Below the pieces are notes generated by a model. That model was given only the letters and a program-made list of their open reading frames with translations, was not told where the DNA came from and made no database searches. From assembly GCA_018907035.1 (NCBI GenBank), contig JACCIC010000206.1:932001-996000 (forward strand): DNA of 64,000 bases, in the 5' to 3' direction. This stretch comes from Sycobia sp. Sy_11. Its lineage: Eukaryota > Arthropoda > Insecta > Hymenoptera > Epichrysomallidae. Each line of letters opens with the position of its first letter. Within the stretch, counting starts at the first letter, position 1. This document shows positions 38,060 to 50,045 of the stretch, in pieces. The position numbers and the translations under genes are program-made.

Positions 38060-38077
38060 CACCTTCACCTTGACCTT
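38060..38077 (-). promoter_or_regulatory. Three abutting AAGGT(C/G) nuclear-receptor half-sites
   Basis: The plus strand reads CACCTT CACCTT GACCTT. On the minus strand this is AAGGTC followed by two AAGGTG hexamers with no spacer. The first, preceded by CC, resembles an FTZ-F1/ERR extended half-site. It lies in a CpG-rich block just downstream of a 14-base G run. Confidence 0.25.
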
Positions 38078-38211
38078 GGCGTGGATAAAGTGCGCCGCGG
38101 GGAGGTGTATGTCTACCAGCGCCGCGCCTGAACGTTGTGGTGTTGCGAGCGACGGCGGGGAGCTCGCTGGCGCAATCCTCGCTCCCGCGCCCCATTAGTG
38201 GGCGAAAGTGC

Positions 38212-38251
<40 letters not shown>

Positions 38252-38517
38252 AAAGGTATATAATGTGTATGTATAGGGGAAAGGCGTCAAGAAAGTTTAT
38301 CCTTGGCACCGCCGAGCGCGGAAGATGACACTCAAAACTTTCTCGCGACTGCACGAAGGGTAAAGATATACGTGCGCGAGCGGCGCGTTTTCCGCCATAT
38401 ATCATCCACCGGGACGGTCGGTTTATTATATTCAATTTCATTTTTCCGCTTTCTCCTTCCACGCGCGCCAGACAGACCCGAATATCGGTGTGTGTGCGTG
38501 TGTGTGTAACTTCTAAA

Positions 38518-38718
38518 ATGGCCCACTCGATCGACTCTTACATATGCTGCGAATTGGAAAGAATCGTATCGCTCGCTGAAATCGAGGACTATATCGTTCC
38601 TTCTTTTTTCTTTGTTCCTTTTTTTTTTTATTTATTTCTCGTTGGAATTGCGGATGTAATAATAGCATTGGGCAACAAATCCAATCCCTCGTTCGCTCAT
38701 ACGTGTTCTCATTTATAG
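38518..38718 (+). CDS. Candidate small membrane peptide frame
   Basis: The ATG at 38518 has the context CTAAAATGG, close to the insect translation-start preference, and opens a 66-codon frame. A polar N-terminus of about 27 residues precedes one long hydrophobic stretch rich in Phe (from about residue 29). That stretch is encoded partly by T-rich low-complexity DNA, then comes a polar tail. No family is recognised, and the T-rich bias makes a chance frame likely. Confidence 0.1.
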   Translation: MAHSIDSYICCELERIVSLAEIEDYIVPSFFFVPFFFYLFLVGIADVIIALGNKSNPSFAHTCSHL

Positions 38719-38719
38719 G

Positions 38720-40250
38720 GGGAGGGGAGAATTTGCTGATGTCATCTAATTGTACAAAGCACTTTATACTAAAGTGTATCATTATGGTATTTTAGAACTC
38801 TCTTTTATTCGATAACGATCAGATAGATAGAAAAAAGCCCCCATTACTTTTGTTTCTGTAAAACCATGTAAAAAAGTTAATGCTACTCAAATTAGTTTAC
38901 ATCCGAATTCATTTTGAACATTTCCTGCTTAGGTTCTTTTTTCCTTTGAAATTTAAGAAAAAAATTAAGTGAAACCAAATAATGGAGGGCAAAAGTTTAA
39001 GATAAAGTGTAAAAAATACGTAAATTCTCATTGTTGAAGTAAACGCTCGAGGTTTGTGTGTGTGTGTGTGTGTGTGTGTTATCTCCGTATAAAATCAGGA
39101 TTCCCAGACGCATTATCAAACGAGCCGTAGTGCCAGTTAAGAACGTACCAAAAACCACTGGAGGAGGAAGTGCCACGCCAAAGAGTCTCTGCCTGTTTCT
39201 GTATTTTATTCCAGAAGACAGCGAGATAAGACGAGAATGGCGCGGTGAAACTATCCCAGTAACGTCGTTATTCCCCCCTCCACGTCCCATTCTCTCGCCC
39301 CCTCCTTGGGCTAAAACAGCCCGAATGATTGAGCACCTCCTCCTCGGGGTCTCGACCCGCTAACCATCGCACGTGAGTAGAAAAAGACACGTAGAGCCAT
39401 TTGTAGTAACAGCGTCGCCAGCGGAACGAGAGGAAAGGGGAGCACGGAGGGCAACCCCCGCGGACCGCCGCGGCCCCGCGCGCGACGATGACCGCCGTTT
39501 TGGGCTTGTAACAATTTTTCCTCGCCCGTGTAATCACGGACGGCTGTTCGGGGTGGCGAAAATACGCGCCAGGCACTTTGATCGCACTGGGCGCGTGGCC
39601 GGGGCACCGATGTTCCTCGAGCCGAAGGCACGAATCTCCCGCCGTGCGCGTGGAGGAGACGAGGGAGGGCAACAGAGAGAGAAAAGGTAGGAGATGGGTC
39701 TTTTCTCTCGCGTTGATTCACTGCCGGCCGAACGAAGCGTATGTGTCGATTAGCAGACGAGACCTCATGATGAAATGGGAGTGGATGGAAGCGGGCCGGC
39801 CTGATTTTTCTTTTCCTTAATTGATCGGGAGAATAAGTCATTTGCGGCGATTACCGAAATTATCCTTAATAGAGCAAATAAAGAACTGGCCAAGCTGCCG
39901 CGTTAAAAGCTTTCATTCCCTGCATATATCTATATACAGCCCAAGATAAATCAGCGACTCATGCCCCAATCGCTCTCGATGTGAATTAAACTTTTTTTTC
40001 CCGAGTTCAATCGGGAATTACAAGATCGACGGAGCAATTCCAGAAGAGCAGAAATTAAAAGTTTATTTAGATATAATCTTGCGGTATTCAATTGTGTTAG
40101 TAGAACAATCCGAGAATCATGAGAAACTAACTGTATATGTATATATATATATGAATAACTGAGAATCCTGCGTCCCTGCATAATCCTCCGGATTTCCGTA
40201 TAGTAACCCAATTAAGAACTATATATCGTTAGCCTACTCTCACCGTCGCC
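38720..40250. other. AT-rich to CpG-rich transition, no gene seen
   Basis: Contains a (TG)n tract (39054-39079), CpG-rich DNA (39080-39830) with overlapping frames of no known family, and moderate-GC unique DNA (39830-40250). GTGAGT at about 39372 is an isolated donor-like sequence. Confidence 0.6.
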
Positions 40251-40279
40251 GTTGTATGTATGTTATGTACCTATGCATC

Positions 40280-40282
<3 letters not shown>

Positions 40283-40330
<48 letters not shown>
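40283..40330. repeat. (TA)n microsatellite
   Basis: About 48 bp of pure TA, followed 155 bp later by another of the same length (40487-40534). The pair flanks a CpG-rich spacer. Confidence 0.95.
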
Positions 40331-40338
<8 letters not shown>

Positions 40339-40484
40339 ATGCGCGAACCGAGTGAAATTCATCAACAGCGCGGCCGATCCGGCGACACGCGCGCATCCGG
40401 TGTGTCCCTGTCAAGCCGCGTCGTCGCGTCGGTTCGCTGTTGTGCTGCGCCTTGCATAAACTCGCCGCACTGCGTGTGCAAACG

Positions 40485-40486
<2 letters not shown>

Positions 40487-40534
<48 letters not shown>
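40487..40534. repeat. (TA)n microsatellite, second of a pair
   Basis: About 48 bp of pure TA. A (GGA)n tract follows at 40750-40778. Confidence 0.95.
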
Positions 40535-40540
<6 letters not shown>

Positions 40541-41210
40541 TGTATATATTATTCGTACGTACGTATACGTGGATACGCAGTGGACAGCATGCGGGTCGTG
40601 ATCGGCGTCGCGCAACGCCGAAATTCCACGGCCCTAATGACCGCCCCACTGCCCACCCCACCCCGTCCTTCAGTCCACGTCGTAGATCACTCGGGCATCT
40701 CCGCCGGCGAACCATTGGGGACACTGCCGGAAGGAGAAGGCCGAGTCGCAGGAGGAGGAGGAGGAGGAGGAGGAGGAGTAGGAGGATGGCCGGATGAAAC
40801 CCGAGGCCCGCACGTCTAATCCGACGTATGACGCGACAGATTCCTCCGGGCCGAGTATATGGAGCGCGCAGGGTGGCGAGGCCGAGGTGGGGAGGGGGCG
40901 CGAGAGGACCGGAATCGAGTTTTATTTTCGGGCAACAGGCCGGTCCCGCTGTACTCCGCGATTCCGCTCACGCGGACGTCCCGACAGCGGTCCTCCCGAG
41001 AGCCGGGGCGGGGGATGGGGGGGGGGGGTGAGGGGAGACTGCTCGAGTGCATTCGGCGAGCCCCCATGTCGCTGCGCTCGGTCGCCGGCGAATCTGATAA
41101 AGACGCGCGCGGCGCGCGGCGTCGCACAGCGCGGCGACTCGTTTCGTAGTTTGCGTAGTCGAGGCCGCGCGCGGGAAATTAAGCGGGCCCCCGGCTCAGT
41201 TGTCCCGCGA

Positions 41211-41477
41211 ATGCTGCTGACGTTAAATATGCAGCCTCGTGTTTTCAAGCAGTTTTTGCTGGAATTCGCCTTCTGCCTCGTTCTCACGTGCATCTCGGAC
41301 CCGTTGAGCGAGCGTTGCACAACTGCTTTTTCCGGCCACGCGAGTCCTGCAGAAAAATTTAACCCGTTCCGCGCTCAATCGTGCATACGAGCACTCGAAT
41401 TGCCCGAGAAATTTCGTGTTGCGAACAATGATAAACGAAACAATGTACGCCGTTGGGCAAGGGACTTTTGGTTCTAA
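41211..41477 (+). CDS. Candidate 88-residue secreted peptide (unrecognised)
   Basis: I do not recognise this frame. Starting at the ATG at 41211, a second Met follows six codons later, then QPRVFKQ and a hydrophobic core FLLEFAFCLVLTCIS that looks like a signal peptide. The remaining part holds two cysteines, a KR dibasic site, an RR dibasic site and a very aromatic C-terminus (WARDFWF). That layout superficially resembles a prohormone, but no known peptide family is matched and there is no Gly amidation signal at the end. The frame stays open upstream to 40794, but that part looks like GC-rich noise. It lies at the 3' edge of a CpG-rich block. It may equally be chance or a first exon that splices before 41477. 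Confidence 0.2.
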   Translation: MLLTLNMQPRVFKQFLLEFAFCLVLTCISDPLSERCTTAFSGHASPAEKFNPFRAQSCIRALELPEKFRVANNDKRNNVRRWARDFWF

Positions 41478-41479
41478 AT

Positions 41480-42519
41480 TTATCAAGCTCGCGTCTATTT
41501 CCAAATGTTTGAGGGATAATCCTGAGTATTTCGTAAGCTTCCGATACGATAATCCCGCTAAATGCTACTCAAGTTTCAAACTTCCGCGCCTTTTACGATG
41601 GCCCGTAAAGTAGCTTAATTTAAAATGTATTATAATTTAAGAATGCAGAGGTAGCGTGGAAGGAATATATTATTTTAAAATTATCCTAATAAAAATATCG
41701 GAACCCCGGCGCTTGTTTATTCATTTCTCGTGTTCTGGTTAAACAGCAGAGCGTTGCTTTGTAACTCGAGAGAGTTCCGAATGTAGCGAGCTCAATTAAA
41801 ATTCACAAAGCCAGCGCAGACAAAGCGAAAATTTACCTTAACTATCTCAAAGACTACGGGCCGTGTGTTGCTCTCTCATTACAAAACTAATCCTTTCTCG
41901 AGTGTTTAGCCACAAGGCTCAGTTTGAAATTCATGAAATGCGTTTCGGCTCGATATATTTACGCGCGAAACAATTTCAATTCGAGGCTTTGCCCAATTTG
42001 TGCACCGAATACGATTTCGAATTTCTAAATGAACGTGCGATAAATAAATTTAGAAAGGAATATATGTTATAAACAGAAACGTCGGGTAATATCTAATCTT
42101 GAGGGCTTCAACTGCTAAAATAAAATAGACTCTGGAATGGAATAGAGGGCGAGGCATCGGAGCGATGCTCAACTTGTCAAATGCACTTCCTGTTCGCGCG
42201 TCCCTCCCATTTCCACTCTCTTTAAGATCCGACTGCAGCCAAAGGTGTGAACTCGGCCTCGCAGCTGCATCAACAAATATACAGCGAATGCGAGTGAAGG
42301 AGGGTGCAGGAGGAGGGGTGGGGGCGGTGGGGGGAGTTGCATTATTCAGAAATCTATAATCGAGCACTCATAAACACTTCTTTTCGAGCACGCCGAAGCC
42401 CGCAAATCAGACACCTCTTCACCTCCGGCGGACAGACGCGCGCTCGCGTTTTATGTGCTCGGTGCACGAGCCTTCGAGGTATAGAGGGAAACGCCTTTCT
42501 TCCTCCCTCCCTTTCTCGT

Positions 42520-42520
<1 letters not shown>
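41480..42520. other. Moderate-GC unique DNA, no gene supported
   Basis: Two short plus-strand frames (41416-41613, 41863-42072) are non-repetitive but unrecognised. A G-rich stretch lies at 42300-42335. Confidence 0.5.

Positions 42521-42562
<42 letters not shown>
42521..42562 (+). repeat. (CT)n microsatellite, first of a direct pair
   Basis: About 42 bp of CT. The same-strand partner is at 42772-42820, 210 bp downstream. Confidence 0.95.
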
Positions 42563-42568
<6 letters not shown>

Positions 42569-42770
42569 TCCTCTCTTTTTCTATCTTCGCTTCTCTTTCC
42601 TACTCGGCAGCCAGCGACGTAATGGCTCGATTTATATTCAAAGTCGCGGGCTAATAGGCAACTACACAACTTAACAGGTGGGCGCGGAAAGGGAAGAAGA
42701 AAGAGGGTCCGGTTCTTGATGATGTTTCCCAGCTCGCTCGCACTTTTTATTATTACCCTATATCTCTCCA

Positions 42771-42771
<1 letters not shown>

Positions 42772-42820
<49 letters not shown>
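42772..42820 (+). repeat. (CT)n microsatellite, second of a direct pair
   Basis: About 49 bp of CT. It marks the border with a long AT-rich segment. Confidence 0.95.
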
Positions 42821-42824
<4 letters not shown>

Positions 42825-42849
42825 CAGCGAATTGATAAGAAAGTTACGA

Positions 42850-44920
42850 GACCGGACTATCCAGGACCCGATCTACGCTCGCACTAATTTCTTAGGATGC
42901 TGGCAAAGTTTAATTATTTACGAGATGTTCATGCCTTTGGATTTGTCTTCTGTTTTTTTTTTTTTTTTCATTTCTATATCTTGTTAGGTACTTTGTGACT
43001 TTCTAAACTGGATGGTGACGTCAACCAGGATACACGGACGAGAAACGTTTTGGTTTTGTTGACATAAAACGCTCTAACTGTAAACTTGTTTTTCAAGATA
43101 TTTTAATTTTTTAGCCGCATTACTCGCTTCAGTTACCATTTCAATTAATAATAGTGGACGATATGTGACTATATACTTCTTTCATAATTTGCATAGTGAA
43201 TGCAATTGGTTTTAAACTTCGGTATGCAAATATTCTTTTATTTTAATTGCTGATGAATTTCAAGTCAGAAAATAAGTGCATTCTTAAAACTTCGGTCCGA
43301 TGCTAATGACCGATGCTTATTAAGGAATAAGTTTCAAAAATTAACATCATGATTTAATTTTATTTGAAAACGTAATAAATTGATTAATATTGATGGTTTT
43401 ATGAAGATGCTGAGCCATATACATTATGAATTTTTGTTAGGTTGATGGTACGATTATTTAAAAGTTAAATTCTAAAAGTACCTGATATACATAAAGTTAA
43501 ATTTTTTTTATATTTCAGACAAACAAATCAATATTATTTAGCATATGAGTTCGCAGGTAAATAATAATTAAAAGAATAAGATTTATAAGTTAATAAGTTT
43601 TGACACGTAGTTCTATGAAAGTTATATACGGATTTCAACACGTAGAAAAATATTAGCCCGTGTATTTAATTATCATCAGATTGATAAGAAAAACGTTATA
43701 TAGATAGCAGAAGTTTACGTTATTATTAAATCAATTAACAGCTGTGATAAAACGAAACCAAATGAAAACATATATTTATTGTTAAAAATATAATGTGTTT
43801 TAATTTATCCTCTGTTTAATTCTAATGTCCGTATGATCTAGAAAATTATATAATAAAAAAAAGCATCAGATTTTCAAAAACATACTTAATTGTTTTTTAA
43901 CTGATAACATTTATTTTATGTAAATGGATGCTTAAAAATTGAGGTTGCAGTATTTCCAAATTATTTTAGAGGAAAGCTCGTTTAAAAAAAGTTGATTTCA
44001 GTTTCAATTTTTTTTCTCGCATATTATTATATATTATTATTAGCTGAACCGGCTTATGCACTGCATACCTTATAAAAGACTATTTTATTCATAAATGTTT
44101 CCTTTTATGTAAGTGTAACATACTACTTTCAGCGAATTAGTCAAAATTAAGTGCCATTATAACTTGCCGCAGAGCTATTTCGTGAGAATATGAAACGGGC
44201 AATATTTTCAAGTACATATATATGTATGGCAGGTTTAGCATTAATATGCGAGCGTTTTGGTCTCCTATGGACTTAGCAATGCGTATCTTTTCTGATATTC
44301 CGACTCTGTAATTCTTTTTTTTGCTTTTTATATGCTAATACGAAGTGAACAAAGGGAAAAAGAGCCGAAGTAATAGCGCCGGCTAATTCTCATCTGTCCT
44401 TCGGCAACGAAGCGGGCGGGAGTACAATTGGGATGCTTTTTGTCGGTCTAATTTTAAAGCGAAAAAAGAACATGCGATCCATTCTTCGCGATGATCTAGA
44501 ATTGCCTTTCATATACGAGAATATAACAATGCAAAGAACGCCCAGATGGTTTTCAGGTAAAAAACAACGCATTGTATGCAAGATTGCAGGAATTACAAAA
44601 TTCTACTAAAATATAAAAATTTAATTTACAAAACGTCTGTTACAAAATATATTTTATAACTCTGATTACAGTTTAAAATGTATCGTAGAAATTAAAAACA
44701 AATGAAAATTAAATAATATTAATAATTGGAAGCATTTGGAGTTAAATGTAAAAAAAAAACAGGATTAAAGCATGCTTCATTTAAAAAATCGAATGGGATT
44801 TAATAACGAAATTATACGATTGACATATCCAAGCTGCGGCTTTTGGAAACGGATTCTGTGCCCACTGTCCCCGACATTAGCATGGGAGCGAAATAAAACG
44901 AAATCACAATAAATTGAACA
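42850..44920. other. Long AT-rich segment, no gene seen
   Basis: About 2 kb of AT-rich non-repetitive DNA. No frame, RNA gene or repeat family is recognised. Confidence 0.65.
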
Positions 44921-45675
44921 AAGTGTGAACATTGCCCGCGCATTTTTCACGAGGTGGGATTCCATTGCCCGGTCTTCGCGGAGCAGCGGAGGGGCATCGG
45001 GATATCGTTTCAAGAATCACGAAAGTCGCGATTTAGATAAATGGTATTAGCGTGTTTATGGGAAACGTTAATGAGCCCGCAGATCGGGGCGACAGGAGCG
45101 CGCGCGCGCGCGCGCCTCATCGCGTTTGCATAATTACTCGGAGTGGGGGCAGAGTATAGTCGGCGCGCGTCTTCAGCCCGGGCGGCACGGCGCGTCGTCG
45201 CTAAAAGCTAGATATATATATATATGCGAGCATATAATTCGCGCTCACTTAGAGTCCGAGGATCCCCACCTCCTACCTCTCTCTCTCTCTCTCTCTCTCT
45301 CTCGCTTTCAAACCAGTTTTTTTTCCCCCGTCTTATTATTTTTAAACGTTAACTTTTGCGCCAGCGGCCGAGATATACGCCGCGCGGGCGCGCGTTTATG
45401 CAGACGTTACATTATGTGAAAACGGTCGCGCGCGCTCGACGAGGGCGTACTAGCGGCGCGCGGACGGCGCTCGCAACTCATCGCCAAAAACGCTTAAGCG
45501 CTTCTCTCCGCCGAGCTATTTGCATTTCGGCGGTCGGCAGGATGGCCGCGATACAGACATTAAAGCCGAATGCCCGAGCGGGCGGGCGGGCGCCCCGGCC
45601 TTTATTGGCAGCCGACGCCGATGCTCTTCACCGCCACCGTTCCTCGTCGCGCGCGCCCGAGGCCGAGCGACTCTG

Positions 45676-45707
<32 letters not shown>

Positions 45708-46330
45708 CCCCCTTGCCCATCCACTCCTCTCTCGGGCGGTGAATTGAAAACTTTTAACGCGCGATCACGCGACGAGATAGGCTCGATGTTGAAATTTCGA
45801 ATTTAAAAGCTCCCCGACCGACTTTCATTTATACGACGGCCGAAGCACTAATCGATTTCGCGTATCGCGGGGCCGAATATGCCGCTCGGCGAGTCGCGCG
45901 CGATGCATCGGGCCAAGTAGAGCCCAGAGTCAATTCGGAGCTCGTCGGCGGCAGGTCGCGGGCAGCCGGGAACTCGCCGCCGAGGAGCGCGCGGCTCGTC
46001 GCCAGCGTTGCGCTGCCGCTCCGTAGTCTTAACACGGGCAATTTCGGGAGATCGACTATTAGGCGCCCGTCGACGGCCTGCCCCCCCCCTCCCCCGCGGG
46101 CCACGCCAGATCCGCGTCATTTTTCTTAACGATCCTTAATACGGTACTGGGCCTGCTTCTACTATCGACGCGCGATCGAGACCACGGGCGCGTGAACGCC
46201 ATTAAGCGAATTAGGGATTCTTTATCCGCCGTCGGCGCCGCGCGTCGGCGAGGCGAGAAAGTCGAGAGCGCCGACGATGATATTAAGTATATATAGGTGC
46301 GCTCGGTCGGCGCGATGAAACGAAATGTCT
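44920..46330. other. CpG-rich block, no supported gene
   Basis: Holds a CG run (45099-45115) and CT tracts (45277-45302, 45680-45706). TGACCTTGGCCTTGATC (46369-46385), two nuclear-receptor-like half-sites, lies just downstream. Frames are biased and domain-free. Confidence 0.6.
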
Positions 46331-47712
46331 AATTGCGAGAATAGCGGAGAGCGTTGGCAGAACAGCTCTGACCTTGGCCTTGATCATTCGCGAATCATTC
46401 ATCCTAATGAAAAATTTACGAACATAAAATAGCGTCTTGAGCGATCGTATTAGTACCAAAATTGCTTTATACTTATTCAGAAATGGCCATATATAGTTCA
46501 TTAAAGAGGTAAATAATTTTATTTACCCATGAAATCGAATAGCTGAAAATACGTGGACGAATAATCTATTCTAATCAGTTAGTTGCGTCATTGGTGAAAA
46601 ATCTGAAATATGACTGCTCTTTGTTTACGGATTGGATTGTTATTCAGAATTTACTTAAACAAATCAAAATTTAAGTTTTCGCATTGAATCAACGCTGAAA
46701 AAAAAGACATGCGTTTTGTCGCGTTTGCTAATGCGATCGACGGCATAGTTTGTTTTTTTCACTACGTATTAAACTATGCGGTGTGATAAAAATTGGAATA
46801 AATTATTCAATAAATTAAATTTTTTAATAGTATTTTAATCTGCAAGATTGAAATATTCTTTCGCTCGCTCAGCAAATTTTTAAATTATATCAATATCTGA
46901 AATTTAAGTATTTACATTACTGGCAGGTTATTTGAAACGTTAAAAATATCCAATATCTGACATTTCACCAAGCGTCAGGTTAATTTTTTTTTATGAATAT
47001 CGGGTTTAATTTTTCATTACTGTAGTAATATTGTAAAAGTACTCCAGCTATTTCCGTTGTATAAAATTATCTTTTTTTTCTTTATAAGAAAAAAAGCTAT
47101 ATTATATGCTATACTATATGCTATACTATACATCTAAAATTAGCTTAAAATTCTTAACTTGTGCTTTTGTTTTATTATTTCACAACACAGAAGATCAAAG
47201 CTCCTCTCCCTCCAATTACGAGAAGAGAAAATAAAGCTGCCCATGCCATGATAAACGCATCACCGGCAGTGTTTATGTACCCTTCTAGAGTGCACCCTGT
47301 CACGAGCCTCCTCGGCTTTATCCAGTTTTCGCCTTATAAATCCCTCATCCCCGCGTTTTGATCCTGATATATATATATATATATATTGCTATATATACCC
47401 GTCGTACGGGCACCAAAAGGCGAAAAAAGAAGATAGGATATATACAGCTATATGGAGCTGGCGATACGCGCCACGTCACTGTGACTTGCAGCCGACCTTC
47501 GCGGCGCTCGCCGGCAACACCTGAAAAACGCCCTGCCACGTTGTCCCCTCCTCCTTTTTTGCCATCGGCATTCTTCTCCTATACATACCTCGCGGCTGAT
47601 GCGCTTGTCCGGGGGGGCCTCGCGCGACCGCCCCTCGCATTTTTATCGCGCGCCTCGTGCGCAACTTTTCCGCAATACCCGTCAACTATGCGTCCCTACA
47701 TATACACACACC

Positions 47713-47746
<34 letters not shown>

Positions 47747-47890
47747 CACACACTTACATACACGTCATACAGTACGTCGCCCGCGTCGACGCAACCCTGA
47801 TGATGGCCATGCCGCTCGAGATTTCGCCCGCGTTCCCCTTTCTCGCGCTTCCGCCTCGCACGCTTGTTCGACCTTATACGCATCAGGAAT
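46330..47890. other. AT-rich DNA, a 12-bp tandem repeat, then CpG-rich DNA
   Basis: 46400-47180 is AT-rich. TATATGCTATAC is repeated twice in tandem at 47103-47126. CpG-rich DNA follows, with short (TA)n and (CA)n tracts (47366-47388, 47703-47752). Confidence 0.6.
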
Positions 47891-47898
47891 CCTCGGAC

Positions 47899-47952
<54 letters not shown>
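47899..47952. repeat. Compound (TA)n-(GT)n microsatellite
   Basis: About 40 bp of TA joined directly to about 14 bp of GT in CpG-rich DNA. Confidence 0.95.
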
Positions 47953-47955
<3 letters not shown>

Positions 47956-48263
47956 CGCGTGTGTATGTATGTCTGTATATAGTGTTGCGCGAGCGCGGCG
48001 CTTTTTTCCCTGCCCCTCGTTTTTCCCCGTAGGCGCTGTCCGCGCATTAAGCCCGCGTATATAAGCGAGCCGGAGCGCGTTGGAAGCGTGCCCGAGGTAC
48101 GTGGCCGGGCCGAGCATAGAGGATAAGCGAGCGCGCTTTTAAAGTCGAATGCCTTTTACGGAAGTCTTAAAGCCTATGATGCAGACGGGAGCATCGGTAG
48201 CGGAGCGTCGTCCTTTTGTGCCGCGGCTATTGTGCTCGCGTACATTATACGTATTTATACGTG

Positions 48264-48264
<1 letters not shown>

Positions 48265-48316
<52 letters not shown>
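48265..48316. repeat. (TA)n microsatellite
   Basis: TA repeat with one early interruption. Frames through it read IYIYIY. Confidence 0.95.
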
Positions 48317-48322
<6 letters not shown>

Positions 48323-48545
48323 CTTCCTTGATCTTCGAACAGAATCGTTCCCGTCGCAGGTTCGCATCGTTTCCCCTTTGCCTGTTCTTGAAGTTCGCCA
48401 AACGATTTTATGCACTCGTTTGTATAGCGCGTACATGCATATACCAGTAGTCGCGCATGCCTCTTTGCGAGTCTCTGAGAAAATAATCTCCCTCTGTCTA
48501 TACGAGCGTGTTTGTAAATGCGTGTATTTGTATATACATTCGTAG

Positions 48546-48548
<3 letters not shown>

Positions 48549-48640
<92 letters not shown>
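48549..48640. repeat. Compound (TA)n-(GA)n microsatellite, about 92 bp
   Basis: About 40 bp of TA passes through TAGATA into about 48 bp of pure AG. It is the longest compound dinucleotide tract in the window. Confidence 0.95.
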
Positions 48641-48644
<4 letters not shown>

Positions 48645-49392
48645 CGTTTAGTACTCCCGTAATCTCTTATAGTTGCCGTTTTGGCTGCGAATGCGAAAAG
48701 ATCAAAATTTCCGGGGGAGAGCTCGAAGGTTGTGTAGAACAATTATAAATTTGTTAATATTGCTCTGCCTCGCGAAGCCCATTGTCGAACGATCCTTCCT
48801 GAGGGTTCATGATCCCAGCAAACAAATGGCGCCTCGCGAATCCGATTTGCCTTTTGTAAAGCCATGGAGAAGAATGGGCGCAGTCTCCTTATGCGGAACG
48901 AGAATTTGAATCGAAATTCGCGGTATTAAGCTACGGTGAATTTAATTCTTCGCATTTCATTTCGAAATCTCATTATGGAATTAAATTGGGGTTTTAAATG
49001 AATTCGAATTCGGAAGAAATTTTCAATGAGCAGAAAGCACCGAACAATGGCAGATTCAGTCATTCTATTCCGTTTGATCGACAATTTATTAATAAATGTC
49101 TATGTATTAAATTTAAATTTAATTCAAAAAAGTTTATTTAATTAATAAATAAAATCGATTAATGAAGCAAAGGAAAGAGAAAAATATTAAAATTTAGATT
49201 TGAATCCCTTTGATAGGTGCAGTCTTTGTCTGTGCTTCCTGAACTTTTTTGAATCTTATCATGCGAAACTTAGATAGGATGAAAAAAAGGAAAGGACTGA
49301 AATTGGTCAAAATTAATGCCCGAACTACTTAACAGCCCATTATTTCCATAAATATAAATCTCGAATCGAGAGCGGGCCCGAATACGTGTGTA

Positions 49393-49437
<45 letters not shown>

Positions 49438-49740
49438 CTGCTGCGGCTAACCAGTTAACCGTTGCGGAGCCATCCATCCGATCCGACCCTCCGCAAATTG
49501 CGACTTAATCAACCTCGGTGCCGTTCCACCTCGCCGGCTTCAAGTTCGTAGGCAGCAGAGGCATTAGAGCGACGCGCCATCCGCGCGTTGTACACGACCG
49601 TGCCGAAAAACAAACAGGATCCCCCCCCCCCCATACATTTGTTCGCCGCGGCATCGGCGAAAGAACGCCCCCGCGGACAAACAGACCCCTCGACGACCGG
49701 CCGACGAGCTAGCTGGTCGCGCGTCAGACTTGGCGCAACT
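48641..49740. other. AT-rich DNA with (TA)n, no gene seen
   Basis: Contains (TA)n at 49397-49435 and a C run at 49621-49632 at the start of the next CpG-rich block. Confidence 0.6.
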
Positions 49741-49754
49741 GATATATGCGTGTG

Positions 49755-49794
<40 letters not shown>

Positions 49795-50004
49795 GATATA
49801 TATATTTATATATGTGCAAATTGCGGGATGGGTTTCTAGCATTGCGTCTCCCGCAATCCTTATGAGAAGCCCTGCGGATGGGTCTGAGACAGAAACGGGT
49901 ATATATAAAAACCGATAATCCGCAACGAGCTATGATCTCGATATTTATTCTATCGATATATAGTACTGGATGGGAGACAAGAGAGAAAGAGAGAGATAGA
50001 GCGA

Positions 50005-50045
<41 letters not shown>

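Noticed and set aside
40794..41210. Upstream half of the 227-codon frame that contains the candidate secreted peptide
   Set aside because: Arg-, Gly- and Pro-biased GC-rich translation with no domain. Only the part from the ATG at 41211 has protein-like features.
47358..48032. 224-codon frame with IYIYIY and HTHTHT runs
   Set aside because: Translation of (TA)n and (CA)n microsatellites.
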